64,000 nt of DNA from Diplodia intermedia. Taxonomy: Eukaryota; Ascomycota; Dothideomycetes; Botryosphaeriales; Botryosphaeriaceae. Within the stretch, counting starts at the first letter, position 1. Each line of letters begins with the position of its first letter. This document shows positions 1 to 10,366 of the stretch, one piece after another. The position numbers and the translations under genes were made by a program. The notes below the pieces were generated by a model. The model saw only the letters and a program-made list of their open reading frames with translations, made no database searches and was not told the origin of the DNA. The stretch is taken from assembly GCA_021495925.1 (NCBI GenBank), contig JAKEKT010000032.1:186001-250000 (forward strand), given 5' to 3'.

Positions 1-365
1 GCCGCCCTCCAGCGACCATACGTAGGCAGAACACAGCTCAAAAGCAAGACTTGAGAGGCGCAGGAGACAGCAAAAAGATTCCTTCCAAAGTGAGGCAGAA
101 GCCAAACGCACATTCTAAAACAACTACCAACGAGAGTGAGCCGGCGCATGCAGACCCGCCCGCCCGCCCGCCCACCCCGACGCAACTCCCACACCCACCC
201 ACCCACAAACAAACCCAAAACCGCACAACCTCCTCATCCACACCCTCTCCAGATCAGCCCCGCGCAAGCCAGCCCCGCTCAAACGCCATCGATTTAGCTC
301 CTCCTCGCCTCAAAACCTCTCGCTCAGCCCCACAAACAAACCCAGCACCGCACCTCACCCCAACC

Positions 366-617
366 ATGCGCCCCGGCGACCAAACCCCGCACTCCGCGCC
401 CGCCAAGGGCAAAAAGCGTTCGTGGAGCGAGTACTGCGCCGGACAGCAGCAGCAAGAGCAGGAAGGAAGGGCCAACGCCGGCGGCGGCGCCGCCGTCTCT
501 CGCCCGGTGAACCAGGACAGTGACTGCGGCGGCATGGCGGCGCTGGACGTGCTTTTCGCGGCGCATATGAGTCTGGGATGTGAAGATGACATCAGGATGC
601 ATGATTGGAAGCTGTGA
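366..617 (+). CDS. Possible small protein, 83 aa
   Basis: The first ATG with a reasonable context in this open frame is at 366 (CAACCATGC) and the frame closes at 617. The product would be 83 residues: a basic, Ser-rich N-terminus, a short Gln/Glu run near residue 27, and a more ordered C-terminus (motif SDCGGMAALDVLF) that ends in HDWKL. It has no signal peptide or membrane helix, and I recognise no family. The frame stays open upstream to position 51, but that part is Pro/Thr/His low complexity typical of GC-rich leader DNA. It may be a real small protein with a C-rich 5' leader or a chance open frame. Confidence 0.3.
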   Translation: MRPGDQTPHSAPAKGKKRSWSEYCAGQQQQEQEGRANAGGGAAVSRPVNQDSDCGGMAALDVLFAAHMSLGCEDDIRMHDWKL

Positions 618-1108
618 ATGGGGCAGGGGAAGAAGGGAAAGTAGGTGGTTGGTCTGCGGGCGATGAAGAGCAACCTACGGCGGAAGGCCTCGCCTCTCTC
701 TCTCTCTCTCTCGCGTCATGAGGATGGAATTGGATATGAACAAGGAACAAGGAATCATAATAGAGCGGATAACTCGTCGCACGCCGCTCGTTCGGCGTCT
801 CAAAAACTTGGCAGCGAAGAAGGGCGGAGGGGCGGAGGGCGGGCAATCGACGTGTCTTTTTGCTGCTCTAGATAAACCTCCACGAAGCGAGAGCATATGG
901 AGTAGCATCATCATCCTCTTCGCGCCATCTCTTTTTCCCGCAAAACGTATGAGACGACTCTGATCTTCTTCTTCTCCTGCCTTGCCTCCAGAAAACGCCA
1001 TACAATAAAAGTCCCGTTGTCGAAGACACCCAAGCCATCCGGGCCCGCACAGCAATCGTTACCTCACCTAAAAAAGAACAAGAACAAGACAAAACAACAA
1101 ACCCCACC
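618..1108. other. Intergenic, (CT)n microsatellite
   Basis: This short spacer lies between the possible small gene and the 3' end of the acyltransferase. It holds a CT dinucleotide run at about 694-712 and no convincing ORF. The region from about 960 to 1108 probably contains the 3' untranslated region of the minus-strand acyltransferase. Confidence 0.5.
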
Positions 1109-4100
1109 CTACAACCTCGCCGCCCTCCTCCCCTCCCCACCACCACCGCTGCCACTGCCCCACCCCCTCCTCCTCTTCCTCCTCCCCGCCTCCCTCACCG
1201 CCTCCTCCTCCCCCTCCCCCTCCTCCACCTTCCCACCACCACCACCACCATCCCCCCCAACCCCCACCTCCCCAAACAACGCCCCACCCACCCTCTCCAC
1301 CAAACCCAGGACCCTCGTCCTAACGGTCGTGCCATCGCGCCTATTCTTGCCCTCGCGGCGGCTCTGGCTGATCATCTCGGCGAAATCCCACAGGCGGCCG
1401 CTCGCCAGCATCCGGCCACTCTTCAAATCGCGGCGCGGCACCCACTCCTCGGCGAGCTTCACGCGGGTGGCGGCGGCACCACCACCCGACGGGCGCGATA
1501 CGGCGACGATGCCGTCTTCCTCGAAGCGCGTGTAGCAGTTCTTCAGCGTCTCCTTGTTGACGGCCTCGAAGTACGACAGGTCGCCTTGGTGGTACAGCGT
1601 CTTGCCGAGGAGCTGGGCGCGGTCTTGGACTTTTTTCTGGTCGAGCCAGGGGCTGGTGGTGGTGGTGGCGGTGGCGGTGTTGGACTCTGTTGTTGTTGTT
1701 GTTGTTGTTCCCGGTGACGGTGGCGATGGCGGCGTCAACATCATCAAGCTGACGGCGCCGAGCCAGCTGGCTTCGACAAAGGGCCAGATCATGAAGCAGT
1801 AGAAGTCAAAGTTCTCGCGGCCGCGCTCGCGCTCCTCGGCGCTGAGCTCGACCCACTGCACGACGCCGCCGCCATCATCCTGGTCCATGTCCCCCTCCCC
1901 CTCCTCCTCCTCCTCGCCAGTGGTAGTCGTCTGTCGTCGCTCCACCCGCGTGACCTTGATGACCCGGTCCGCCTCGAGCGAGCGCAGCGTGCGGTCCAGG
2001 TTTGTCGCCAGGCCCTCGGTCGGGAAGATGAACTCGCCGCGGAAGAGCTGCGACAGGAACGCCACCTGCTCGTACAGGTCGGCGTACGAGATGCGCTGGT
2101 GGGCGGGCGCGCCGCCCTGCTTGACGCGCGTGTACATGGCCGCCGACACGAGGGCGGGCAGGATGAAGAGGTGGATCGTCATGTTGCGGTAGAAGGACAG
2201 TTGGAAGCTGACGACACCCGGTCAGTACTGGCATCCCCGAGGGCGGGACGGGAGAGGGAAAAAAGGAAAAAACAACACACTCACCGATCGACGGCGTAAA
2301 ACGTCTCCTCGGGCAGCCCCGCCACGGACCCCACCAGCCCCGGCCCCAGCACGTCCAGCGCCCGCTCGACGACGTACTCGGTCGGCGCGCCGCCGAAATG
2401 CGCCACCCGCCCGCCGGCGCCGCGCACGCGCTCGCTCAGCCACTCGACGCGGCGCACCAGCTCGCTCTTGCCCACGCCGCGGCCGCGCAGCGTCAGCAGC
2501 ACCGTGCCGACCAGCGCCGTCGGCATGACGACCGACACGGCGTTGATCTCGGACAGCACGCGGTAGCCGAGGGTGCGGAGGAGCCGGAGCCGCGACGCCT
2601 TGTCCGTGGGTTTCTGCTCGGCGGGCTTGATGTCGATGTTGGCGGGCGCGAGGCGCGAGGCGCGCGCCTGCTGGGCGTTGATGAAGCCGCGCAGCGACCA
2701 CGGCTCCGCGAAGCGCACGTCGACGCGGCCGAGCTTGAGGGAGAGGACCGACGAGGCCGAGAGGAAGTCGCGGAGGTTCTCCTTGGGCTTGGGTTGGCCG
2801 AGGAGTTCGGAGATGTAGGAGCTGCGGGGGCTGATGAGTTTCCGCGCGAAGAGGCGCGAGGCGGAGGGAATGTGCTTACTCTACTTCGATGACCTTGTCG
2901 TATTGGGTGCTGACGGGGCAGATGATGGCGTCGTCTACGCGGCCGGACAGTACGCTGTCTAGGAGGAAGCTGAGGATACCGAATTTGGGAGGGAGAAGCT
3001 TTCCCGTTCGTGATCGGCCGCCCTCTGTTTGGTGAGAGTCAGCCGGTGAGCTCGCGATAAAGCCTGGTTTGCGCCCAATTTGAGGCTATAGCTGATCCAG
3101 AGTAACATACCAACGAAACATTCAAAGTTGTAGCCGTGCGTCAGCAGCGCATCCATGTACGATTGCACAACCGTCTGATACAGCTGGTCATCGCCAAAAC
3201 TTCTGCGGATCCAGAAAGCACCTGATCAAGCTGTCAGCGAATAATCACTCTGGCAGTATTCTTTGTAGACCTACCGGCATGCTGTAGGAACTGCCCGACA
3301 AGTGGAAAGTTCAAATTGTCGCCCGCGACAACAGTAGGCAAAGCAAGGCCCAGTCGATAGCAGATGAGTTGCAACGAGACGTAATCTACATGTGAGCGAT
3401 GGCAGGGGAGGAAAATGATGCTGTGCTTGTCTCGCTCCGCCTTCTCCGCGACGGCGCGCAACCGCATAACTTCTTCCGAGTTGACGTGGATCCCTGCAAA
3501 CAAGTCAGCACGAGTTCGATGCTTCGAAAACAGCCGTAATATATGTGATGACATGAAAGACGGGATGGAAGGAAGAGCGAACTAAGATTTCCGCCATCTA
3601 ACCCACACCACACGCACGCACCTTGATGATACGCCCTCGTCAATATCTGCGCGCAAAAATAATACGCGCCGCGAATGAAGCGCTTGCTCTCCATCTTGCA
3701 AATCATATCGTCCGTCATAGCCTCGACCACCTCCTCCAACTGCGTCTGCACCTCGCGCCTCCTCCTCTCCTTCTCTCTTGCCCTTCCAGCCCCCTCTTTC
3801 CCCTCCCCGACGCCGCCAAACCTGCCCTCCTCGCCATCCTCGACGTCCACCCGCCGCGCCGCCAGCTCCCTGATGCGGGCCTTGAGCATGGGGTTCCCCG
3901 TCACGCGCGCCTTCATCTGGTCGGAGAAGCCGGCGTAGAAGACGGGCTGGCCGATGACGTTGTCGTAGCTGCGCCAGCCGTGGCCCGAGACGTGCGACGA
4001 GAGCTCGCGCAGGAAATCCAGGGGCGCCTGCCGGAAGCGGGCCACGCCCTCGACGAGGTTCTGGTCCGGCGACGACGAGAGGTGGCCGTTGCTCGGGTCG

Positions 4101-4213
4101 AAGCCGGCCGGGTGCAGCGATACTTGGTCGCCGAGGATGGAGAGGTCGGGGGCCGAGGACGCGTTGGAGGAGGACGGGCTGCTCCTGCCGCTGCCGCTGC
4201 CGCTGCTTGCCAT
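1109..4213 (-). CDS. Glycerol-3-phosphate / dihydroxyacetone-phosphate acyltransferase (PlsB/GNPAT family), 900 aa, six exons
   Basis: This enzyme should transfer an acyl chain from acyl-CoA to glycerol-3-phosphate or dihydroxyacetone phosphate, the first step of glycerolipid synthesis. I read the exons as 4213-3622, 3493-3275, 3221-3111, 3024-2880, 2821-2285 and 2207-1109. The sum is 2,703 nt, exactly 901 codons, and every intron has GT..AG. The catalytic HX4D block is CHRSHVDYV (His229, Asp234). The second acyltransferase block, GAFWIRRSF, is formed across the second intron near residue 271. The phosphate-binding block EGGRSRTGK (from residue 308) is formed across the third intron. The C-terminal half is the helical GPAT extension, interrupted by Glu/Gly/Thr low-complexity inserts and ending in a basic Gly-rich tail. 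Family membership is clear. Which acyl acceptor it prefers cannot be decided from sequence. This is not the yeast Sct1/Gpt2 type. Confidence 0.9.
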
Positions 4214-5411
4214 TGTTGGGGGCGGTGGGAGAGCCTGGGCTCTGTGGGGGTTGGTGGGCGGTTGCGACGGTGGTGGGCGCGTTGTGTTGAACGGTCGAGC
4301 GGCGATGGGTGCGGAGTAGGGTTCGGTGCGGTGCGGCGCGGTGGTGACGGTGCGGTCGGGCGTCTCGTCTTCTACGGCGTGAAAGCTGGGGTGGATTCGG
4401 CGGCTAGGAGGCAGCTCCCAGTAGCGACGAAGTGGCGGAAATGGGCATGGGAGCTAGGTTGCGGAGTAGCAGCGACGACCGAGGTGTGGAGGAGAGTCGC
4501 GGCCGACGTCGGCGGTTCTCGGGACGATCGCCGTGGCGGGAGCTCGATTGACTGCGAGCGGTCGGCGCGCGGGGCTCTCTAGTGTGTATTTGGAGAGCCG
4601 GGAAGGTAAGATGCTTGCTGGACAAGAGCGCGCGGCTCAAGCGGAGAGAAGCTGGAGTCGACAGCCACATGCGTCAAATCCGGGGAAAGAAAGCGGAACT
4701 GCCGAGGCTCACGTCAGGGATCAAGATCTGCCTGACTCGCTCTGTGCGACCTTCGTTCAAATACTTTTTCGCTCTCCGCCGTCGCCGCCCTCTGAATTTT
4801 CACAACGCGTTTCCAATCATTGTCTGCGACCGCAAGAATGACCGCCTGCCCTAGCTGGGTCAGGAAGCATTTACTTGCATGATGCATGGAGCTCGCTCTG
4901 GTCCCGCTTTTCACGACCTCAGCCCACGCGCGGCACAGCAGCAGAATGCACTCAATTGATGATGCTCAGGAGATGCTGCAGCATTGCAATCGCAGTCGCA
5001 ATTCTCAGGGTACCTATCGTAAACCAATTGTATCGCCGGATCAGTCGCAAACACTCGACCAATGCAGCTTATATCGTTCATCCATGCAATTACATCGTCA
5101 ATTCGTCTATCAAGCAAGTCCATCATCCTCCGCCTTCAACTGCTTCGAAGCTATCTTAAAGGCGCCCTTGTGCTATGACAGCGTGTCGCATATACTCTGT
5201 CGTGGACAAAGTAGGCTGAGCCCCCTCCAGCTTATCACACAACCTCCAACGCTCGCCGCCGACTAGTCGTCCAAGAAACCCAAAAACGCCAACAAATGCC
5301 GTCCAGGTGAACAATCGACATCGCTGAACGAATACTCCAGTACCGCCCGCAGCAACAAACCAGAAAGCCAAACGCCGTCACGAGCGACTCGCTCGCCACA
5401 AGCCCCACCCT
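4214..5411. other. Intergenic between acyltransferase start and the next membrane-protein gene
   Basis: This is the upstream region of the acyltransferase (4214 to about 4600) and the downstream flank of the minus-strand gene that ends at 5412. Short open frames occur on both strands, but none has a credible domain or splice pattern. I see no RNA gene. Confidence 0.5.
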
Positions 5412-6065
5412 CTACGCGCGCCTTACATCGCCCTTCTCATCCTCGCCACGCTGCCCCCGCTCCCCCTCCTCCCGTTCCTCCTCCTTCTCCCTCTCCCTCT
5501 CGTCCTCCCCGGCGATAGCATCAGCATTCCCATCTCCCGCACGACCCCCCGCCACCGATCCACCACCCCTCGCCGCCCCCAGCCACCCCACCCTCCGCAA
5601 CCCCTTCCAAACCGCCCTCACCGCAACCCAAACAACCACGCCGCGAAAAACCGCACCAGCAACAAACGCGGCCGGATCCGCCGCCATGCCATCGCTGCCC
5701 GCATCCCACCACTCGCCGGCGACAGTCCCCACCACCCCCATCATCCCCGACGTCGACCCGGTGGTGCACTTCGGCAGCACAGTCGTCGTATACGTCGACC
5801 CCGCCGCCGCCGCGTCGTCGTCCGGACCGTACGCGGTGACGGCGATGACGGTGGGGCCGGTGGGGCCGGTGGAGGAGTCGGGGGCGTTTTGCGTGACGGC
5901 GGCGGTGAGGGCCCATGTCGAGCCGTGGTCGTCGGTGAAGTGGGTGGTTGTGGAGGCGGCGGAGGAGGCGGAGAGGGAGGCGGAGAGGGCGGAGTAGATG
6001 GAGGCGATTATTGAGGGTTTGTCGACGGGGGTGGTGGTGGTGGTGGTGGTGGTGGTGGTGGACAT
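5412..6065 (-). CDS. Ser/Thr-rich single-pass membrane protein, 217 aa
   Basis: The start is the ATG at 6065-6063 that opens with Ser plus a run of ten Thr, encoded by a GGT/ACC microsatellite at about 6027-6061. An alternative far-upstream start would add about 137 residues of His/Pro/Thr low complexity and is unlikely. The first about 120 residues are Ser/Thr/Ala-rich and could be an O-glycosylated outer domain. Residues 131-153 form one hydrophobic helix followed by basic residues (WKGLRRVGW). The tail from about 180 is a Glu/Arg charged run. No signal peptide precedes the Thr run. The layout resembles the neighbouring genes at 6.7 and 10.4 kb, but the ELP tail motifs of those proteins are missing, so membership of that family is uncertain. 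Confidence 0.6.
   Translation of the reverse strand: MSTTTTTTTTTTPVDKPSIIASIYSALSASLSASSAASTTTHFTDDHGSTWALTAAVTQNAPDSSTGPTGPTVIAVTAYGPDDDAAAAGSTYTTTVLPKCTTGSTSGMMGVVGTVAGEWWDAGSDGMAADPAAFVAGAVFRGVVVWVAVRAVWKGLRRVGWLGAARGGGSVAGGRAGDGNADAIAGEDEREREKEEEREEGERGQRGEDEKGDVRRA
6027..6061. repeat. (GGT)n trinucleotide microsatellite
   Basis: A run of GGT/GTG triplets lies inside the first codons of the minus-strand membrane protein and encodes its poly-Thr N-terminus. It is likely to vary in length between isolates. Confidence 0.85.
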
Positions 6066-6660
6066 TTTGGAGGGGGGCGAGCGAGCGCGCGGCTTGGCTG
6101 GGCTTGTGGTGTGGTGTGGTGGTGGCTGTCGCGCGGCTGTGGCAGCTGGATGGTTTTGAGGGCGTAGGGCTGAGGTTTTGATGCGCTTATGGGATGAGCA
6201 TGGGCGGCTTCGCGTCTTTTGTGTGTCGAGGCTTGCTTCTTGGCGTGGGATGAGCGGCGTAGCGTTGCCTGCGAGGGAAGCGCGAGCTAGTTTTGCAGTG
6301 TGTTGTATCCTATTGTTTTCTGGATGTGGCATTGGTGGGCACAAGGATGAGGTGTTGAAGGATGCGGTGGCAGTGCAGTGCTGACAGGGATCATCGGATT
6401 CGTAGGTACATAGCCTCCCTTCTTGTGTCCAATCCAGCATCGAGTCGCCAACATGCCCCGCCACCGCCTGATCCACAACACCATGGAAATCTCAGCGACG
6501 CAATGGGAGGCAGTAGTTCGTCTGCTCTGCGCACGAAAGACGTCGGTGCGGCTCTTTATGGTACTCTTACCATTACAACACCCTTTCGCGTCCGATTAGC
6601 AAAAGGACGAAACGCATCTGCGACTTCCAAGCTTACCTCTACGATGCAACATCGCGCCGA

Positions 6661-7233
6661 TTAACCAACTTTTCCTTGGGCAGCGTCGACGGCGACGCGT
6701 TCGTCCAATGGCCTAGAAGCCGTAGCCTGGTGCTCCATCTCTTGGATACCCTCTGTCGCGGGCATTTCCGCAATATTGAAGCTGGTGGGTAGCTCCTGTC
6801 GTGGCGTCTGGATGCCTTGTCGTATTGCCCTCTTGAATGATCGACCGGCTCGCTTACCCCACAGATATGCGCCGGCGAGGAGCAGAGCTATCAGGATGAT
6901 GCCGAGAGGGATGCTCAGGCCGACGGCGATTTTGGTAGTGTTGCTGTCCTCGTTCGTTGCGTCCTGGTCGTACCCGGAAGCTGCTGCGGCGGCGGTGGTG
7001 GTGGTGGTGGCATTTAGTAGATAGTATACCTTTGACTGTACTATTGTGTAGCCTTGCGTGGTGACGGTGTAGACAATGGTCGATGCATCCGGTATGGTCG
7101 TCGAGGAAAGTTTCAACCATTCGACTTTGAGTGTTGTTGTACTCGTGGTAGGTGCTTCGTTCCCGATGCTTTCACTCGAGGCCGACGCTTGACCCCAGAT
7201 GCTTCCGATAGGCGTTTCCCTTCCAGCGGCCAT
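6661..7233 (-). CDS. Ser/Thr-rich single-pass membrane protein with ELP-type cytoplasmic tail, 190 aa
   Basis: I chose the ATG at 7233 because it sits in the context ACCATGG. An in-frame ATG seven codons upstream is the alternative. Residues 1-100 are Ser/Thr/Ala-rich with a Val/Thr/Tyr stretch (IVYTVTTQGYTIV) that looks like a beta strand. Residues 101-127 are the membrane helix, starting TTKIAVGLSIPLG and ending GAYLWGKR with a basic stop-transfer. The tail carries QELPT (146-150), NIAEMPA (153-159) and IQEMEHQA (163-170). These blocks recur in the genes at 10.4, 23.6 and 51.8 kb. The design (glycosylated stalk, one helix, short tail) recalls Mid2/SKG6-like fungal wall sensors, but that is analogy only. 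Confidence 0.75.
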   Translation of the reverse strand: MAAGRETPIGSIWGQASASSESIGNEAPTTSTTTLKVEWLKLSSTTIPDASTIVYTVTTQGYTIVQSKVYYLLNATTTTTAAAAASGYDQDATNEDSNTTKIAVGLSIPLGIILIALLLAGAYLWGKRAGRSFKRAIRQGIQTPRQELPTSFNIAEMPATEGIQEMEHQATASRPLDERVAVDAAQGKVG

Positions 7234-8043
7234 GGTGAGTCTTCTTCTCATCTGGAACGGATCCTGGGTCAATCAGCCTTGAACGTGTGCTCCACTGAAA
7301 ATACCAGCCTTCCTTTGGTAGTTGAAGCTAGCGAAACCGAGTAATACTTGGAGAGCTAAACAGTACGTGTCGAAAACAATCGGCACATGATCACCACCGA
7401 GTTCAACTTTTTGGGTCGCAAACGGGTAACGCCGGACTCATGGTTCGCTGCTCAAGCGCCTGTGTAATTTTCATCGAAGGATAGTGTGCTGAAAGCAAAC
7501 AACCCACTTTTATTGCAGTGGATGGACGTTCCGCAATCAGTCACACAAAAGCGTTGGCGGTCGCACACTTCCCGGTGCAATGCTCCCTCCGCTCGACGAT
7601 GGATTGTGATTTTTTTTCCTAGCGTTCCGGAGGGTTTCTACAGAAGCAGATCAATTTCTCCGTCTGGGATTATTTGCAGAACATAGCCAGCTAAGGTGGA
7701 ATTTCCCGTGGAAGAAGAAGACGGACAGATTGAGTACGGATATATAGAGCAAACTTGCGGAACGAAACTATGATGTCACACTACTGCTTGGCGTAGTATG
7801 TGGGAGCCGAAAGTAATGATAAGTGGTGATCTCCGAAGGCTTTAGACGGCCGCCTGGACCGTCCGTGAAACTGCAGAAGTGCATTCCCGTGTGTAATGCA
7901 ACCAATGACGATCTGAGATTTCTGTGAGAGACCCATGCAAGCGGCGCTAGGCACAGCTACGGTCGGTGGTCCTTTTTCCAAGATAAAAGCGCTGGGTCTT
8001 CATGCGAGCCGCTTAGTTGTGACATGGTATTGGTACTGTCAAG
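7234..8043. other. Divergent intergenic region
   Basis: This region lies between two divergently transcribed membrane-protein genes, so it should hold both promoters. I see a TATA-like GATATATAG near 7738-7747 and GATAAAAG near 7982. No ORF here is convincing. Confidence 0.4.
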
Positions 8044-8829
8044 ATGCCGTCTGAATTCTCCGACCTCATAGTCATCGAAAAGAATCATCACGAAGAGCAG
8101 CAAGTCGACAACGAAGGAGCTGTAAGCTCACAGAGAACCCATGATGAAGAAGGCGCTCAGGAGCTTCCCGCCGCAGAAGTACAAGCAGCTCCGAAAGGGC
8201 GCATGCTAAGCCTCAAATCAAAAACATTCCGGATAGTCGCAATCACCATCTTGGTAATAATCACGGTAGCCATTGGTGGAGGGGTGGGAGGAGCCCTGTC
8301 GCAGAAAGACAACAACGACACTGCCAGTCAGGCTACCGCTGCGACCCGTTCATCCACGGCTTCAAACCGATCCTCAGGTCTAATCAGTTCGCCGCCAACC
8401 AAAATTCCTCCATCGCCGACCACCACCGAAGTTATCGGCTCCACGACCACGCTCCTTCGCGACTGCCCTTCATCCAATTACACCATCTACACCGCCGCTT
8501 ACGCAGGCAAGCCGCGCCTCTTCCGCAAGATCTGTAGCGTGGCTATCATGAACTCAGTCCGCGACGGATGGGTAGTCAATGTACGCACGACCACGTTGGA
8601 TGACTGTATTGACCAGTGCGCGGCGTATAATGCACAGGAAGCCAACGCAGTCAAGACGGGCGAAAGTATCGTGTGCAATGCTGTATGCTGGCAGAACACG
8701 TTTGACGCGGATTGGCCGGGGCAGTGTTTTGGGTATGCGACGCAGAATTCGACTGATGAGGGTCTAGTGCTGAGGACAAACGACTCGACGTGCGATTCTG
8801 CGGCGTGGATCAATCAGTCGTTTGATTGA
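8044..8829 (+). CDS. Type II membrane protein with cysteine-rich Apple/PAN-like ectodomain, 261 aa
   Basis: The cytoplasmic N-terminus (1-60) is acidic and contains GAQELPAAE (residues 38-45), the same ELP-type motif found in tails of neighbouring proteins, here on the other end of the chain. A basic patch (KGRMLSLKSK) precedes the membrane helix at about 62-85 (FRIVAITILVIITVAIGGG). A Ser/Thr linker follows, then a domain beginning DCPSSNYTIYTA with about nine cysteines and several N-glycosylation sequons. The motif TLDDCIDQCAAYN is typical of fungal Apple/PAN-like modules. The predicted topology puts the cysteine domain outside the cell or in the secretory lumen. Ligand and function are unknown. 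No intron is needed, and the start ATG is the first in frame. Confidence 0.8.
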   Translation: MPSEFSDLIVIEKNHHEEQQVDNEGAVSSQRTHDEEGAQELPAAEVQAAPKGRMLSLKSKTFRIVAITILVIITVAIGGGVGGALSQKDNNDTASQATAATRSSTASNRSSGLISSPPTKIPPSPTTTEVIGSTTTLLRDCPSSNYTIYTAAYAGKPRLFRKICSVAIMNSVRDGWVVNVRTTTLDDCIDQCAAYNAQEANAVKTGESIVCNAVCWQNTFDADWPGQCFGYATQNSTDEGLVLRTNDSTCDSAAWINQSFD

Positions 8830-10366
8830 GTCTGGGGAACACATCACTTGGACTTGAGCCAAGGATAACGTACAGAGCTTCTAGGAAGTTACTGTTACGG
8901 GCGGATCATTCCTCTTGGACTCCCCTAAATTGAGCAGTCATTCGCGTCTTTTTAACCGCGCGGAATCATTTCTTTGGTACCTTGCATAATCCTCGCTTCA
9001 AGATTTTATACTCTGATGCGCTCGGCTCTTGCTGGCTCGGTGAACGTCGTCAATGCCTGATGTTACTAACAATGGCGCGCTGAACGCACCATCCAACCTG
9101 ATTCTCGAGAGTTGGACAGCAAGAGGGATGACCATTCGTTTTCATGACCCTGCAGCATGCCGCGAAAGCATGCAGAATGAACGCGCAAGCACGGCCGAAT
9201 CCGGCAGAAGGAACAGCCTCGCTTGAAAAAAAAGATCGCGATCGGCATACACATGACATCGATGCACGGCAAGAAAACGGCAAGCCGGCACGGGTTCGAG
9301 CTGTCGTGCTGCGACGGGCCCTTGAACTCGTGGCCGAGGAGCCAATGACGTTCGGCGACGGGGAGCTAAGCCTCAGTCTCCCCATGTAGTTGCGAGCCTT
9401 ATCGCCCAGGCCCCTTGGAAGAAGAGAAAGAAAGAAAAAGCAGATGCGACCAGACAGAACAAGAGCATGCGACTCTGTTAACGGACGAAGACTCAGGACG
9501 CGCAACCACCCATCATCCCAGTGCACACTTCCAATGTCATGTATTCAGAGCTACCCCACCACGTTTTAACCGGTCTTGCTTGGCAGACAACTCTAATGCA
9601 ACATGCACGTTCGTGTGGAGGGGCGGGGCTTAGCAATTGACGTAAGCCAGGCCCGCAGGAGTTGCGATTCGTCCATTGCGGGGTTGCCGAGTCGACTTCC
9701 CACCACGGCACACGATCGGCGAGCGAATGAGGAACAACAGAGGCCTGGCACAACCTGATAACCATCTCTCTTGGCAGAGTTTCACCCGCAGCTCGCACCC
9801 TTGTGCCACCCTATTGCGTCCCCGTCGCAGTCGCGGCGCCGCGTGCGTTGGTACCCACAAAAACCCCGAAACGGTGCTGCACAGCCTCACGCAAGCATTC
9901 TGGATATGCGGGGTTCGTCGGCAATGACGGCGACGGGAAAGACATGATTGTGTGAAGCGAGACGAAACAAGAAAGATGTGTGCAAGTGGGCAGCGGTGTC
10001 ACTTAACTGAGGCTGTGAGCTATCTCTGTCCGCGGAGGCGACAATTTCCCATGTCCCGAGAACTTATTCCCGACTTCACTGCAGTAGTGCCTTATTAACG
10101 CGTAGTTCCCGCCAGTGTTTCCACAATTCCTTCACCTGCTTCCGATATCCTCTGAGGCATTACCTGGGGGAAGGCCTCAAAGCAGCCGTCGCCCATCCAT
10201 TCGCTCAACACCAACCCGGCCGCCAAAGGAACTGTCTGGCGCAGCATCCCCACCCATTCGCAAAAGCCCAACTGCATCTCCAATCGTTCCACCACCGGCG
10301 CCCCCGTAGTAGCCGACCCACCACCACCACCAAACCAACTCGCCCAGTCCCAGCCCCGCCCCCACA
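8830..10366. other. Intergenic, no gene supported
   Basis: About 1.5 kb lies between the Apple-like protein and the next membrane-protein gene. Open frames on both strands are short, overlap each other and show no domain. The last 250 bases are C-rich and presumably form the promoter and leader of the gene at 10367. Confidence 0.45.
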